This document shows positions 33,309 through 42,418 of a stretch of 64,000 nucleotides of DNA, piece after piece (position 1 is the first letter of the stretch; each line of letters starts with the position of its first letter). The notes below the pieces were generated by a model. That model ran no database searches. It saw nothing but the letters and a program-made list of their open reading frames with translations, and was not told the DNA's origin. Source of the DNA: Arthrobacter sp. AQ5-05 (GTDB taxonomy: Bacteria > Actinomycetota > Actinomycetes > Actinomycetales > Micrococcaceae); NCBI RefSeq assembly GCF_003287975.1, contig NZ_QMKQ01000002.1:62001-126000 (forward strand), given 5' to 3'. The translations under genes were made by a program, and so were the position numbers.

Positions 33309-34511
33309 CTAGGCGCCCGGGCGGGACCCGGCGGCAAAGTCCGTGATGGCCCCCTCGTAGACCGTGGCCATGAGCCGGGTTTGCCGGCTTTGCAGGAATG
33401 ACCCCGGGTCGAAGGATTCCGTCCGCGGTCCGCCGCCGTTCCGCACCTGGGCAACGCATCGCCCGAGGGCCTTGGCCAGCGCCTCGATCGAGTCGTCTTC
33501 CGTGAGCCAGTAGACGCCCTGCGGCAGGTCCTCGGCGATGGCCCGGTCACTGAGCAGCGACGGGGTGCCCAGCGCGGCAGCCTCGTAGACCGTCATGCCC
33601 TGGGTCTCGAATCCCTGGGAGGTCTGGACCAGGGCGTCGGCTTGGCGCAGCTCGGCGAGCATTTGCTTGTAGGGGACCTTTCCGCGGATCAGCACGGTTG
33701 GCTTGTCCATGGCAGCGGCCTTGGATTCGGCCTTGGCCCGGTCCGCGCCGTCCCCGAAGACATGGATCTCGGCGTCGATGTTGGCCAGGGCCACCGCGTC
33801 CAGGAAGGGAAGCAGGCGTTTTTCGGCGCTGAACCGTCCCACCCACACCAGACGCGGGCGCGGGTTGCGGGCAGCCGGCGGCTGGGCCAGGAGGTCGGCG
33901 GCGATCTCGTCGTCCATCCCGTTGGGCACCACGTCCACGGTGCCAAAGACCCCCTCGTGTTCCAGCATCCGGGCGAAGTGGCTCGAGGGCGCCGTCACGC
34001 GCAGGGCATGGTCGGTGAAGCGTGCCAGATACGTCCAGGCCGTGGCCGCCACCGCCCGGCCGGTGTGCAGGAAGGCCTTCTGGGCCAGCCCGAATCCGCG
34101 TTGGACCAGCCCCGGGAACGGCATGGTGGCCGCAATCCCGACATCGAGGCGGTTGTGCATGGTGTGGACCACCGGCAGGTTCTTTTCCTTGGCGAAGCGG
34201 TAGCCGATGATTGCCTGCCAGAAATCGGCCTGGATGTGCACCACGTCCGCCGGGCCGCGGCCGGCGATCGCCCGTGCCAGCGCCTTGTCGCCGTGCTTCC
34301 CGGGGATGCACAGCGAGTACTCCCCCGGCCCCAACGGAATCGAGGGCAGTTCGATGACCGCCGGGTCGGATGCGTGCTTGCCGCGGTGCCGCGGGCAGAC
34401 AATGGTGACCCGGTGTCCTGCCAGTTCAAGAAAGCGCCGCTGCAGCCGCACGGAAGTCTGCATGCCCCCGAGGGTGTCGGGGTGTTGGTCGACGAAGATG
34501 ACGCAATGCAT
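33309..34511 (-). CDS. Glycosyltransferase, GT4 family
   Basis: A 400-residue GT-B glycosyltransferase. The N-terminal acceptor domain begins with a beta strand (H-C-V-I-F-V-D-Q-H-P) and G-G-M-Q-T-S-V-R; the C-terminal donor domain has V-W-V-G-R-F-S-A-E-K and the E-x7-E motif F-E-T-Q-G-M-T-V-Y-E that binds the nucleotide sugar. It converges with the M23 gene. A second GT4 gene follows across a tRNA. A role in glycolipid, lipomannan or capsule synthesis is likely; the sugar is not predictable. Confidence 0.85.
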   Translation of the reverse strand: MHCVIFVDQHPDTLGGMQTSVRLQRRFLELAGHRVTIVCPRHRGKHASDPAVIELPSIPLGPGEYSLCIPGKHGDKALARAIAGRGPADVVHIQADFWQAIIGYRFAKEKNLPVVHTMHNRLDVGIAATMPFPGLVQRGFGLAQKAFLHTGRAVAATAWTYLARFTDHALRVTAPSSHFARMLEHEGVFGTVDVVPNGMDDEIAADLLAQPPAARNPRPRLVWVGRFSAEKRLLPFLDAVALANIDAEIHVFGDGADRAKAESKAAAMDKPTVLIRGKVPYKQMLAELRQADALVQTSQGFETQGMTVYEAAALGTPSLLSDRAIAEDLPQGVYWLTEDDSIEALAKALGRCVAQVRNGGGPRTESFDPGSFLQSRQTRLMATVYEGAITDFAAGSRPGA

Positions 34512-34705
34512 GGACCGGTCTCGTCCTTTCGGCGGTGATGCGTGGACTTAAACTTGTTGCGGGCGCCGCTTGGGCGAAGTCGCTGCCTCGGGATCGATTC
34601 CCCCGGGCCTTTCGAGCCTAACGGAGTCCGCAGGCGCCGCCGCGGAGGGCTGCGGGGTGCGCCTGGTCCCGTTTGGTTGCCCGTGGTGGCCGGCATCCGC
34701 GTAAG

Positions 34706-34729
34706 CTACCCCCAAAACTACCCCCAAAC
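34706..34729. repeat. Tandem 12-base direct repeat
   Basis: CTACCCCCAAAA is followed at once by CTACCCCCAAAC. It lies 57 bases beyond the 3' end of tRNA-Met. No integrase gene or second copy near another tRNA was seen, so no function is assigned. Confidence 0.6.
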
Positions 34730-34736
34730 GCCAAAC

Positions 34737-34776
34737 GGCCTAGCCAGAATCCCTGGTTGCAGGGTCTGACTAGGCC
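34737..34776 (-). terminator. Hairpin downstream of tRNA-Met
   Basis: GGCCTAG and CTAGGCC arms with an inner CCCT/AGGG stem lie 9 bases past the tRNA 3' end. It is not followed by a T-run. Probable terminator or processing signal. Confidence 0.55.
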
Positions 34777-34785
34777 ATCCATGTG

Positions 34786-34859
34786 TAGGGCGGGTGGGGC
34801 TTGAACCCACGACAAAAGGATTATGAGTCCTCTGCTCTGACCAACTGAGCTACCGCCCC
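34786..34859 (-). tRNA. tRNA-Met (anticodon CAT)
   Basis: A 74-nucleotide cloverleaf on the minus strand. Acceptor GGGGCGG pairs with CCGCCCT (one G-U), the T arm is GTGGG-TTCAAGC-CCCAC, and the anticodon loop is CTCATAA. No CCA is encoded. Elongator Met is preferred over initiator, because the acceptor 1-72 pair is made, and over lysidine-type tRNA-Ile2, which shares the CAT anticodon. The Ile2 option cannot be fully excluded by eye. Confidence 0.88.
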
Positions 34860-34985
34860 AATACCGGGTGAACCAGCAATCTTTCCGCCATGGACGGCGA
34901 TCGCTGAAACATCTCCAGCCATCCTAATGGATTCCGGCGCAGGTTTTCATCTTCACCAACCGAAAACCCTTGGCCATCGCCAAGT

Positions 34986-36173
34986 TCAGGGCAGGAAGTC
35001 CTCGGCGCTCGCGCCCCGATAGATCGCTTCGAAGGTGTCCATGGTCTTGCTGTGGCTGTGCAGGGCGACCTTGGCATGGCCTGCCTTGCCCATCACGGCC
35101 AGGTCCTCGGGTGCCATCGCCAGGATCGAGTCCAGCTTGCCGGCCAGGTCGACGCGGTCCCCCGGTTCGAACAGGTAGCCGTTGACGCCGTCATCGACCA
35201 GATGGGGCAAAGCCATGGCGTTGGCCAGGACCACGGGCTTGGAAGCGGAGAGTGCCTCCAACGTCACCAGCGACTGCAGTTCCGCGGTCCCCGGCTGGCA
35301 GAATACGTCGCAGCGCAGGTAGGCGCTGCGCAGTTCCTCGTCATCGACGTGCCCCAGGAAGCGCACGCGGTTGGCAACGCCTTTTTCGCGCGCAAGCTTT
35401 TCCAGCGGCCCCCGCTGTTCGCCGCCGCCGATGACCTCCAGGTGTGCGTCCGGGACGGTCTTCATCAGGGTCAGGGCGTCTATGAGTTCGTTGACGTTCT
35501 TCTCCACCGCCAGCCTGCCCACGAACAGGATCGTGGGGTACGGGTTGCGGTCGATCGATTCGGCTTCCCCGAGCTCGTAGTTGCTGGAGTCGATGCCGTT
35601 GGACAGCGGGAGGACCTTGCCCAGGCGCGCGTATTGGGTCATGGCCCGGGCGGCCAGCGGGGTCGGGGTGGTGACGACATGTGCCTTGCCCATGATCTTG
35701 CCCATGTCGCGCCAGGAGTTGCGAGCAACGATCCGCTTGAACCACTTGGGGAACGGCAGGAACGGATCCAGGTTTTCGGGCATGAAGTGGTTGGTGGCCA
35801 CGGTCCGGATGCCCTGCTTGCCCGCGTAGGCCAAGGCTCCCTGGCCGATCATGTAGTGGCACTGGGCGTGGACGACGTCCGGCTTGATCTCGTTGATCAG
35901 CGCCTTGATCTCCGGGTTGACCTCCCAGGGGAAGCAAATGCGGAAATACTCGTGCGTTGGCACACCATGCGAGCGCAGCCGGTGGACGGTCGCTTCGGGC
36001 AGGACCTCGGTGACCGTGGGCCCCTTGTCCGGACGGGTGGCCATGACGTGCACCTGGTGCCCGCGCTCGGTCATGGCCGTGGCCAGGCGATAGCAAAAGA
36101 CTGCGGCGCCGTTCACGTCCGGATGATAGGTATCGGCCGCAATCAGGATCTTCAATGGTTTCTCGCCCGTCAC
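34986..36173 (-). CDS. Glycosyltransferase, GT4 family
   Basis: A 395-residue GT-B enzyme. The N-terminus I-L-I-A-A-D-T-Y-H-P-D-V-N-G-A-A is the acceptor-domain start of GT4 diacylglycerol and phosphatidylinositol glycosyltransferases. The donor domain has I-L-F-V-G-R-L-A-V-E-K-N and the E-x7-E motif E-L-Q-S-L-V-T-L-E. It starts at GTG 36173, with AAGGAG about 13 bases upstream. It lies near a CDP-alcohol phosphatidyltransferase and a DMT-type membrane protein, which favours glycolipid synthesis at the membrane. Donor and acceptor are not known. Confidence 0.87.
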   Translation of the reverse strand: MTGEKPLKILIAADTYHPDVNGAAVFCYRLATAMTERGHQVHVMATRPDKGPTVTEVLPEATVHRLRSHGVPTHEYFRICFPWEVNPEIKALINEIKPDVVHAQCHYMIGQGALAYAGKQGIRTVATNHFMPENLDPFLPFPKWFKRIVARNSWRDMGKIMGKAHVVTTPTPLAARAMTQYARLGKVLPLSNGIDSSNYELGEAESIDRNPYPTILFVGRLAVEKNVNELIDALTLMKTVPDAHLEVIGGGEQRGPLEKLAREKGVANRVRFLGHVDDEELRSAYLRCDVFCQPGTAELQSLVTLEALSASKPVVLANAMALPHLVDDGVNGYLFEPGDRVDLAGKLDSILAMAPEDLAVMGKAGHAKVALHSHSKTMDTFEAIYRGASAEDFLP

Positions 36174-36265
36174 GGGGTGTGTTCACTCCTTGACATGACC
36201 GCATTTCGAGGCCACGGTTGTCGTTTCATTGTCTTGGTTGGGCTGTCGCAGGAAATCGTTGCCAC

Positions 36266-37177
36266 CTATTTGCCGTCGGTGATCCTGGTTCGTCGCTTGG
36301 CTTCTGCCTTGCGTTCGAGCACGTCCGGATGATGTCGGGACAAGGCGATCACCCCCACGATAGCAATGCATCCGGCACCAACCATGCTCAACGCCACGGC
36401 GGGTTGGACATTGGGATCGAGTTCACCAAATATCGCGATCCCGATGGAGATGCCGACGATCGGATCGATCACGGTCAAACCGGCAATCACCAGGTCGGGT
36501 GGTCCCTTGGAATACGCGTTCTGCACGAAATAGGAGCCCAGCAGGCCCGCGACGATCACGGCCAGGATCGAGTACCAGGAAACATTGGCGATGAATCGGC
36601 CGTTGGGGTCGAGCAGCGCCACCGAAATGGTCCTGACCAAGACCGCCACGAATCCGAAGAGGACCCCGGCCCCAAGGATGTAGAAGAACGCGCTGAGCCG
36701 GTGCGGGAACAGCACCACGGCGCCGCCGAAGACCGCCACGGCGATGGCCAGGATCATGATCGTGAGCAGCTCCTGGCCGCTGGTGATCAGGTGTTCCTTG
36801 GCGCTGACCTCGATGGCCAGGAACACAAATCCCGCGCTGCCCACCATGCAGGCGGTGATCGCCAGGATCGTGGGTCGGTTCATCTTGATGTGGTGCTCCC
36901 TGGCGTTGACCACCGTGGTGATGACCAAGGCAATGGCGCCAATGGGCTGGACCACGGTCAAGGGTGCGCTTGCCAGGGCGTACACGTTCAGGCTCATGCC
37001 CATCCCCAGCAAGACCAGCCCGAACACCCAGCGGGGCGTACGGAAGAGTCGCAGCAGCCCCAAACCCGTGACGTTCAACCCGCCGGCGCTCGCACGCACC
37101 GCGCTGGATTGCCGTTGGGTGCCGAAGGCCAGAAAGAACGCCCCGGCGATCGCGGCGGTGACCGCTAGCCAGACCAT
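36266..37177 (-). CDS. DMT-superfamily membrane protein (EamA/NIPA-like)
   Basis: A 303-residue integral membrane protein with about nine or ten helices and a charged C-terminal tail. The first half has A-P-L-T-V-V-Q-P-I-G-A-I-A-L and the second half P-D-L-V-I-A-G-L-T-V-I-D-P-I-V-G, the paired inverted repeats of drug/metabolite transporters; both resemble the NIPA-type branch. Its start overlaps the end of the phosphatidyltransferase by 13 bases, so the two are co-translated. It could move a lipid-linked or small-molecule substrate for the neighbouring glycosyltransferases, but this is inference. Confidence 0.8.
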   Translation of the reverse strand: MVWLAVTAAIAGAFFLAFGTQRQSSAVRASAGGLNVTGLGLLRLFRTPRWVFGLVLLGMGMSLNVYALASAPLTVVQPIGAIALVITTVVNAREHHIKMNRPTILAITACMVGSAGFVFLAIEVSAKEHLITSGQELLTIMILAIAVAVFGGAVVLFPHRLSAFFYILGAGVLFGFVAVLVRTISVALLDPNGRFIANVSWYSILAVIVAGLLGSYFVQNAYSKGPPDLVIAGLTVIDPIVGISIGIAIFGELDPNVQPAVALSMVGAGCIAIVGVIALSRHHPDVLERKAEAKRRTRITDGK

Positions 37178-37785
37178 TCAGTTCCCGACTTCAGCGCCTT
37201 GGCCTTGCGGTGGCCCAGTATGAAATAGTGGACCGCCGCAATGACGTGCAGGACGCAGGCCAGGGCCAGGCTCCAGGTCGCGATGTCCCCCAGGATGGTT
37301 CCCTTGCCCCAATCGGTGTTTCCCATGAGCAGCAACGGGGTTCCCACCAGCAGCAAGGCGGTGCGGATCTTTCCAAGGTTGCTGACCGGGAGATTGGGGT
37401 TGCCGCGGAAGAGCACCCACGTGTTGATGATCAGGGCGATATCGGGAATGACGATCGAGAACACCAGCCACGCCGGGGCGATGCCGGTGGCGACGAAGGT
37501 CGTGGCGATGACGACCAGGGCCAACCTGTCGGCGACCGGATCCAGCCATTTGCCAACGGTGGATATCTGGTCCAGGCGGCGGGCCGCATAGCCGTCGATC
37601 CAGTCCGAGGAACCCAGGACCACCAGGGTGAGCGTCGCCCAGCCGTAGTGCATGTCCAGGGCCTGCCAGACAAACAGCGGAACCAGCAGGAACCTGACAA
37701 CGGTGATCAGGTTCGGGACCGTCCAGAAGGTGGTGAGCAAGCGGTATTCGAAATTGTCGCGTGTCCCCGCTCCAATGATGCGCAT
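37165..37785 (-). CDS. CDP-alcohol phosphatidyltransferase
   Basis: A 206-residue membrane enzyme with about five helices. The full family motif D-x2-D-G-x2-A-R-x8-G-x3-D-x3-D is present from S-D-W-I-D-G-Y-A-A-R to L-D-P-V-A-D. It joins a CDP-activated lipid to an alcohol such as glycerol phosphate, inositol phosphate or another lipid. The acceptor is not determined by the motif. First gene of a small operon with the DMT protein (13-base overlap). Confidence 0.9.
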   Translation of the reverse strand: MRIIGAGTRDNFEYRLLTTFWTVPNLITVVRFLLVPLFVWQALDMHYGWATLTLVVLGSSDWIDGYAARRLDQISTVGKWLDPVADRLALVVIATTFVATGIAPAWLVFSIVIPDIALIINTWVLFRGNPNLPVSNLGKIRTALLLVGTPLLLMGNTDWGKGTILGDIATWSLALACVLHVIAAVHYFILGHRKAKALKSGTEWSG

Positions 37786-37905
37786 GCTCGCCTCCTTCGT
37801 GGGTCTGCGTGGTCCTTGAACAGATTTTTCGGTTGTGGGGGGCCCGTCCTGCCCGCCGGTTCCCGTCCACCGGGGGGGAAACGGAATCAGTGGGTGGGCC
37901 GTTGG

Positions 37906-38781
37906 CTACTTGCGCAGCAGCTTGCGCAGGAAGACGACGAACATTGCCATCGAGCCGGCCATGATGGCCAACGGACGCCAGCGTTCACGCAGGGCTTCCT
38001 TGGCGTTCTCGCCTTCGACGCCACTGAGCGAAGCAAGCTTTTCCGTGGCCCGCTCCATGCCTTCGGTGACCTTTTCCGATGCGGTGTCCGCGAGGTGGCG
38101 GGCCTGGCCAGCGGCCTTGCTCACGGCTTCCCCGGCAGCCTGTCCGGCGTCGGAGATCTTCTCGCCCAGGTGCAGGGGCACTTCCAGCTTCTGTCCCAGC
38201 CCGTCGCGGTGCAAGGCAATTTCCTCGCGGCGCTCGCGGGTGCGGATGATCAATTCGTTGTGGCTCGGCTTCGGGGCCTTGGGCTCCTTGTCCCCGGCCA
38301 GCTCGGCGTCCTGCTCGTCCTTCTTCTTCGAAGTCCGTGGCTCGTCAAGCGTCGACACGTCGAAGGCGCTGCCTTCCTTGACCACGCCGAGATCGTGCCG
38401 GAATCCGCGGATTGCTTCCTCGGGCAGCAAGGGCATGGCCTTCTTGACCTTCAGGAACGCGAACAAGCCAAGGACGACGGCCAGGACCAGGAATCCGGCG
38501 GCCACCAGCAGCGCGGCAAGCCACGGTGCGATGACGGTGCCGATGCCCATGACCAGCGCGACGACCAGTGCGATCAGCGTGAGGCCGAGCAAGGCGAGCG
38601 CCAGGATTCCGGCGCCGGCGGCAACACCGACGTTGATGCCCTTTGACTTCAGGACGTTGGCTGCAATGCGGGCTTCGTCGGCCAGTTGGTTCGGGATCAG
38701 GCGGCTGAGTCCGCTCACTTGTCCCTTTAAAGTTGTTGGCGCTGACTGGTACTGGCTTCCAGTCGATTCCGATCCAGACAT
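37906..38781 (-). CDS. Actinobacterial Holin-X-like membrane protein with DUF3618-like region
   Basis: A 291-residue protein in three parts. Residues 15-60 are an amphipathic helix and about 50-110 two membrane helices with small residues (Holin-X layout). Residues 115-180 are charged, with a K-K-K-D-E-Q linker. Residues 175-200 (I-I-R-T-R-E-R-R-E-E-I-A-L-H-R-D-G-L) resemble DUF3618, then an Ala-rich amphipathic helix and a last membrane helix (M-A-G-S-M-A-M-F-V-V-F-L). The N- and C-terminal modules are usually separate genes in actinobacteria, so a fusion is likely. GGAGAC precedes the ATG. Function unknown; not a phage gene by context. Confidence 0.7.
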   Translation of the reverse strand: MSGSESTGSQYQSAPTTLKGQVSGLSRLIPNQLADEARIAANVLKSKGINVGVAAGAGILALALLGLTLIALVVALVMGIGTVIAPWLAALLVAAGFLVLAVVLGLFAFLKVKKAMPLLPEEAIRGFRHDLGVVKEGSAFDVSTLDEPRTSKKKDEQDAELAGDKEPKAPKPSHNELIIRTRERREEIALHRDGLGQKLEVPLHLGEKISDAGQAAGEAVSKAAGQARHLADTASEKVTEGMERATEKLASLSGVEGENAKEALRERWRPLAIMAGSMAMFVVFLRKLLRK

Positions 38782-38905
38782 GCTGTCTCCATTTCATGCG
38801 GCCCCGGCCCGGTCCGCTCAACCCAAAACTACCACCCGGACGTGCTTAAACGGCTCAACCCGAAGGGGTACACCTACGGTATGAGATTGCCCGGACACAA
38901 GAAAT

Positions 38906-38930
38906 CCCCGCACTCCTAAGGAGGGCGGGG
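38906..38930 (-). terminator. Hairpin downstream of tRNA-Asn
   Basis: CCCCGC and GCGGGG arms enclose an inner CTCCT/AGGAG dyad, 14 bases past the tRNA-Asn 3' end. On the minus strand it runs into ATTTCTTG, a weak T-rich tail. Confidence 0.65.
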
Positions 38931-38943
38931 AATCTGTATTGCG

Positions 38944-39016
38944 CTCCCCCGAATGGACTTGAACCAGTAACCTTCCGATTAACAGTCGGACGCTCTGCCA
39001 ATTGAGCTACGGGGGA
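38944..39016 (-). tRNA. tRNA-Asn (anticodon GTT), copy 1
   Basis: A 73-nucleotide cloverleaf. Acceptor TCCCCCG pairs with CGGGGGA, the anticodon loop is CTGTTAA, and discriminator G follows. No CCA is encoded. A copy at 42419-42491 differs at two positions only. Confidence 0.95.
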
Positions 39017-39115
39017 ATGAAGCGAGTTATACGTTACCAGAGCACCAAATGGAACCCAAATCAGGGTCCGGATTTTCCGGCCGTGTCCTTGCACACAGCC
39101 GGAAAACCGCCCCCC

Positions 39116-40798
39116 TTACCGGTCCCGCTGCACGCGGGTCTCGTCCCAAACGGGCTCCGTGGATTCGTAGACCTTCCCGTTGGAGCCGAACACCAGGAAG
39201 CGGTCGAACGACCTGGCGAACCAGCGGTCGTGGGTCACCGCCAACACGGTTCCCTCGAAGGATTCGATGGCCCGTTCCAGTGCCTCCCCGGAGTGCAGGT
39301 CGAGGTTGTCGGTCGGCTCGTCGAGCAGCAGCAGCGTCGCACCGGAGAGTTGCAGCAACAAGATCTGGAAACGCGCCTGCTGGCCGCCGGAGAGCGAATC
39401 GTACTTCTGCTCGGCCTGGCCGGCCAGGCCGTACCCGTCCAGCGCTCCCGAGGCCGCTTCCCGGGCAAGGCCCGAGCGGTGATCGTCGCCGCGGTGCAGG
39501 ATGTCCAGCAGGGGCCGGCCCATGAGGTCGGGGCGGCTGTGGGTCTGGGCAAAGAACCCGGGGCGGATGCGCGCGCCGAGCTTCACGGTGCCGTTGTGCG
39601 GGACCTCGGCTATCTCGAAGTCGGCCACCGGCTGGTGCTCACGCTCGGGATCCGTGCCGCCGGAGGCCAGCAGGCGCAGGAAATGGGACTTTCCCGAACC
39701 GTTCGAGCCCAGGATCGCCACGCGGTCCCCGAACCAGATCTCGTTGCTGAAGGGCTTCATCAACCCGGTGAGCTCAAGCTTCTGCGCGACGATGGCCCGT
39801 TTGGCGGTGCGTCCGCCCTTGAGCCGCATGTTGACGTTCTGCTCCAGCGGGATGGCCTGGGGCGGGCCGGCCTCGAGGAACTTGGCCAGGCGCGTCTGGG
39901 CCGCGTGGTAGCGGTTGGCCATGTCGGAGCGGAACGCCGCCTTGTTCTTGTACATGTTCACCAGCTCCTTGAGCTTGGCGTGCTCCTCGTCCCAGCGCTT
40001 GCGCAGCTCCTCGAAACGTTCGTTGCGTTCCCGGCGCGCCTCGACGTAGGAGCCGAACGCGCCGCCGTGGATCCACGCGGTGGCGCCCGAGAGTCCAGGC
40101 TCCAGGGTGACGATGCGGTTGGCCGCGTTGTTGAGCAATTCGCGGTCGTGGCTGATGAACAGGACGGTCTTGGGCGACTCGTTCAGCGTTGCCTCGAGCC
40201 ACCGCTTGCCCGGGACATCAAGGTAGTTGTCGGGCTCATCGAGCAGCAACAGTTCGTCCGGGCCCTCGAAGAGCGCTTCGAGCACGAGGCGCTTTTGCTC
40301 GCCGCCCGAGAGCGTGGAGGCCAGGCGGTGGGATGCGCGGTCGAAGGGAACCCCGAGGGCGGCCATGCAGACCTTGTCCCAGGCGGTTTCCAGCTCGTAG
40401 CCGCCGGCATCCCCCCAATCGATGATGGCCTGCGCGTAGCGCATCTGGACCTTCTCGTCGTCGGATTCCATCATCAGCAGCTCGGTCTCGTCGATGGCCT
40501 TGGCCGCCGCCGCCAGGTCGGCCGAGGCGGTGGAGACCAGCAGGTCGCGCACCGTGGACTGGTCCCGGACCTGTCCCACGAACTGGCGCATGATGCCCAT
40601 GCCGCCGGAACGGGACACCACACCCTCATCGGATTTCAGGTCGCCGGCGATGATCTTGAACAGCGTCGTTTTCCCGGCGCCGTTGGGGCCGATCAATGCG
40701 GTCTTGCTGCCGCTGGTCACCTTGAAGGTGACACCGCCGAGCAATTGGGTGCCGTCGGAAAGGAAGTAATGGATGTCGGATACGTCGATATGAGCCAC
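39116..40798 (-). CDS. ABC-F family ATPase (ribosome-associated type)
   Basis: A 560-residue soluble protein with two ABC domains and no membrane helices. Domain 1 has Walker A G-P-N-G-A-G-K-T near residue 37, signature L-S-G-G-E-Q-K-R and L-L-L-L-D-E-P-D. Domain 2 has G-S-N-G-S-G-K-S, signature L-S-G-G-Q-Q-A-R and L-L-L-L-D-E-P-T. Between them is a charged linker (A-R-R-E-R-N-E-R-F-E-E-L-R-K-R-W), the P-site tRNA interaction motif region. ABC-F proteins act on the ribosome as translation factors or, in some cases, antibiotic resistance proteins. It lies just upstream of tRNA-Asn copy 1 on the same strand. Confidence 0.9.
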   Translation of the reverse strand: MAHIDVSDIHYFLSDGTQLLGGVTFKVTSGSKTALIGPNGAGKTTLFKIIAGDLKSDEGVVSRSGGMGIMRQFVGQVRDQSTVRDLLVSTASADLAAAAKAIDETELLMMESDDEKVQMRYAQAIIDWGDAGGYELETAWDKVCMAALGVPFDRASHRLASTLSGGEQKRLVLEALFEGPDELLLLDEPDNYLDVPGKRWLEATLNESPKTVLFISHDRELLNNAANRIVTLEPGLSGATAWIHGGAFGSYVEARRERNERFEELRKRWDEEHAKLKELVNMYKNKAAFRSDMANRYHAAQTRLAKFLEAGPPQAIPLEQNVNMRLKGGRTAKRAIVAQKLELTGLMKPFSNEIWFGDRVAILGSNGSGKSHFLRLLASGGTDPEREHQPVADFEIAEVPHNGTVKLGARIRPGFFAQTHSRPDLMGRPLLDILHRGDDHRSGLAREAASGALDGYGLAGQAEQKYDSLSGGQQARFQILLLQLSGATLLLLDEPTDNLDLHSGEALERAIESFEGTVLAVTHDRWFARSFDRFLVFGSNGKVYESTEPVWDETRVQRDR

Positions 40799-40886
40799 CG
40801 TCCCATCCTACTGACACCCGACCCGGTGGACCCGCAGTCATCCCCCGGCCATCCGCTGCCGGTGCGCGCCCCTCGGAGGTGGCCGT

Positions 40887-42311
40887 TCATTGCCGTTCGA
40901 TCGGACCGATCGCCAACCGGCGCTGGTCGCGCACCCACAGGGCCCCGGTGCTCCGGTGCTGGGCCGGGCCGGCAAAACGGTAGCGGTAGGTCAGCACGCG
41001 GATGAAGCGTGGTTTCCTGCCGGAGAACGGGTCGTGCCGCAAGAGCGCCAGGGTCCGGGCATCGGCCTCCAGCAGCCGGGCCAACAGCGTGTAGAACCAG
41101 CGCTGGTGGATCGAGCCCAGCGGCAGGAACCACATCATCCAATCCAGGCGGAGGTGGTAGGGCGCGAACTGGCGTGGCCGCCTGGCCACGTCCCCGGGTT
41201 TGCCCTTGAACCCGTATTCCTGCCAGGTGGCCCCGGTGGCCGATTCGTCCTCGGTGCCTTCGATCACGACCTCGATCCGTTCCCGGGTGACGGTGCCGAA
41301 GGCACCGTAGGCGTTGCCCAGCTGCCATTTGTTGAACGCGGCATTCATGAGCTGGGCCGGGGTCAACAGGTTCCGCAGCGCCGGGATCGAGAGCACCACC
41401 AGCAGCAGCGTGGCCGCCAGCACCAGCACGGTCCACCAGATCGGGGCCTCGGTACGCACCCCGGCTTCGGGCGGCAGCCACGGCAGGATCTTGCGCAGCA
41501 CCGGGTCGCTGATCCGGCAGGTGGCCAACACGATGGTGAGCCAGTTCAGCCAGGCGAAGTTCCCCGTGGCCACCAGCCACAGCTGCGTGGCGATGACGAT
41601 CCCGGCGGCGACGGAAGCGATCGGCTGGGGCGCAAAGAGCAGGAACGGGACCAGCAGCTGGGCACCGTGGTTGCCCGCCGCCTCGATGCGGTGCCACCAT
41701 TTCGGCGCCAGGTGGGCCCGGCGGCTGAACGGTCCGGGCATCGGCTGGGTCTGGTGGTGGTAGTACATGGCGGTGAGGTTTCGCCAGGCCGGGTCCCTGC
41801 GCCACTTGATCATTCCGGCACCGAATTCCAGCCGGAACACCAGCCATGCCACCAGCAACAGGATGGTCTGCGGTGGCGGGACCTGCCGGGAACCGAGCAG
41901 GCCCACGGTGAACCCGGCCTCCAACAGCAGCATTTCCCAGCCGAATCCGTAGAAGACCTGCCCCACGTTCACAATCGACATGTACAGGCCCCACAGGGCC
42001 AGGAAGGCGGCCAGCGGCAGCCACGGGGGCCCGGCCTGGGGAACCCCGGCGACCAGCACCGCGGAGATTCCGATCCCGGCGGCGCACACGGCCACCAGTT
42101 TCCGGTCCGAATACCCGATCCTGCTGAACAGCGTAGGCCGGCGGGCGCCGGGCCCGCCAAGCAGCCTGGGCACCGGAAGCAACCCGTGCTCGCCGGCCAG
42201 GGCCGGGAACTGGTTCAGCGTGGAAATGAAGGCAACGAGGTAGAGCAGTGCGACCCCGCGCTGCAGGATTTCGCGGGCCATTCCGTAGTCGTATGCCGCC
42301 AGCCACTCCAT
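40887..42311 (-). CDS. Lipase maturation factor family membrane protein
   Basis: A 474-residue integral membrane protein resembling the lipase maturation factor (LMF1) family. About eight helices fill residues 1-300. Family-like blocks are Y-G-F-G-W-E-M-L-L-L-E-A-G near residue 125, R-L-E-F-G-A-G-M-I-K-W-R, the A-M-Y-Y-H-H-Q-T-Q-P-M-P loop, and a C-terminal F-A-P-Y-H-L-R-L-D-W-M-M-W. In animals LMF1 helps lipases fold in the ER; the bacterial role is not established. No lipase gene lies in the window. It stands between two tRNA-Asn copies. Confidence 0.8.
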   Translation of the reverse strand: MEWLAAYDYGMAREILQRGVALLYLVAFISTLNQFPALAGEHGLLPVPRLLGGPGARRPTLFSRIGYSDRKLVAVCAAGIGISAVLVAGVPQAGPPWLPLAAFLALWGLYMSIVNVGQVFYGFGWEMLLLEAGFTVGLLGSRQVPPPQTILLLVAWLVFRLEFGAGMIKWRRDPAWRNLTAMYYHHQTQPMPGPFSRRAHLAPKWWHRIEAAGNHGAQLLVPFLLFAPQPIASVAAGIVIATQLWLVATGNFAWLNWLTIVLATCRISDPVLRKILPWLPPEAGVRTEAPIWWTVLVLAATLLLVVLSIPALRNLLTPAQLMNAAFNKWQLGNAYGAFGTVTRERIEVVIEGTEDESATGATWQEYGFKGKPGDVARRPRQFAPYHLRLDWMMWFLPLGSIHQRWFYTLLARLLEADARTLALLRHDPFSGRKPRFIRVLTYRYRFAGPAQHRSTGALWVRDQRRLAIGPIERQ

Positions 42312-42378
42312 GGCACCAGCGTAGATTCACGCGGCGGTTCCGGCCATGCCTTGAACTGCGAAAACCCGTGTTAAACCA

Positions 42379-42410
42379 GGGAATCCCGGACCAATTGGTC
42401 CGGGATTCCC
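42379..42410. terminator. Perfect 32-base palindrome between the LMF gene and tRNA-Asn copy 2
   Basis: GGGAATCCCGGACC with AATT centre and its exact complement form a 14-base-pair stem, 9 bases beyond the tRNA 3' end on the minus strand. It is the probable tRNA terminator; no long T-run follows. Confidence 0.7.
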
Positions 42411-42418
42411 TTCTCTGG

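Noticed and set aside
34706-34776. An attachment site beside tRNA-Met
   Set aside because: There is a 12-base tandem repeat and a hairpin, but no integrase, no second tRNA fragment and no foreign genes beside it.
34786-34859. tRNA-Ile2 (lysidine type) for the CAT anticodon tRNA
   Set aside because: The anticodon-loop context and stems fit elongator tRNA-Met better, though the two cannot be separated with certainty by eye.
37906-38781. A prophage holin
   Set aside because: No other phage gene is nearby, and the domain layout fits chromosomal actinobacterial Holin-X/DUF3618 proteins.
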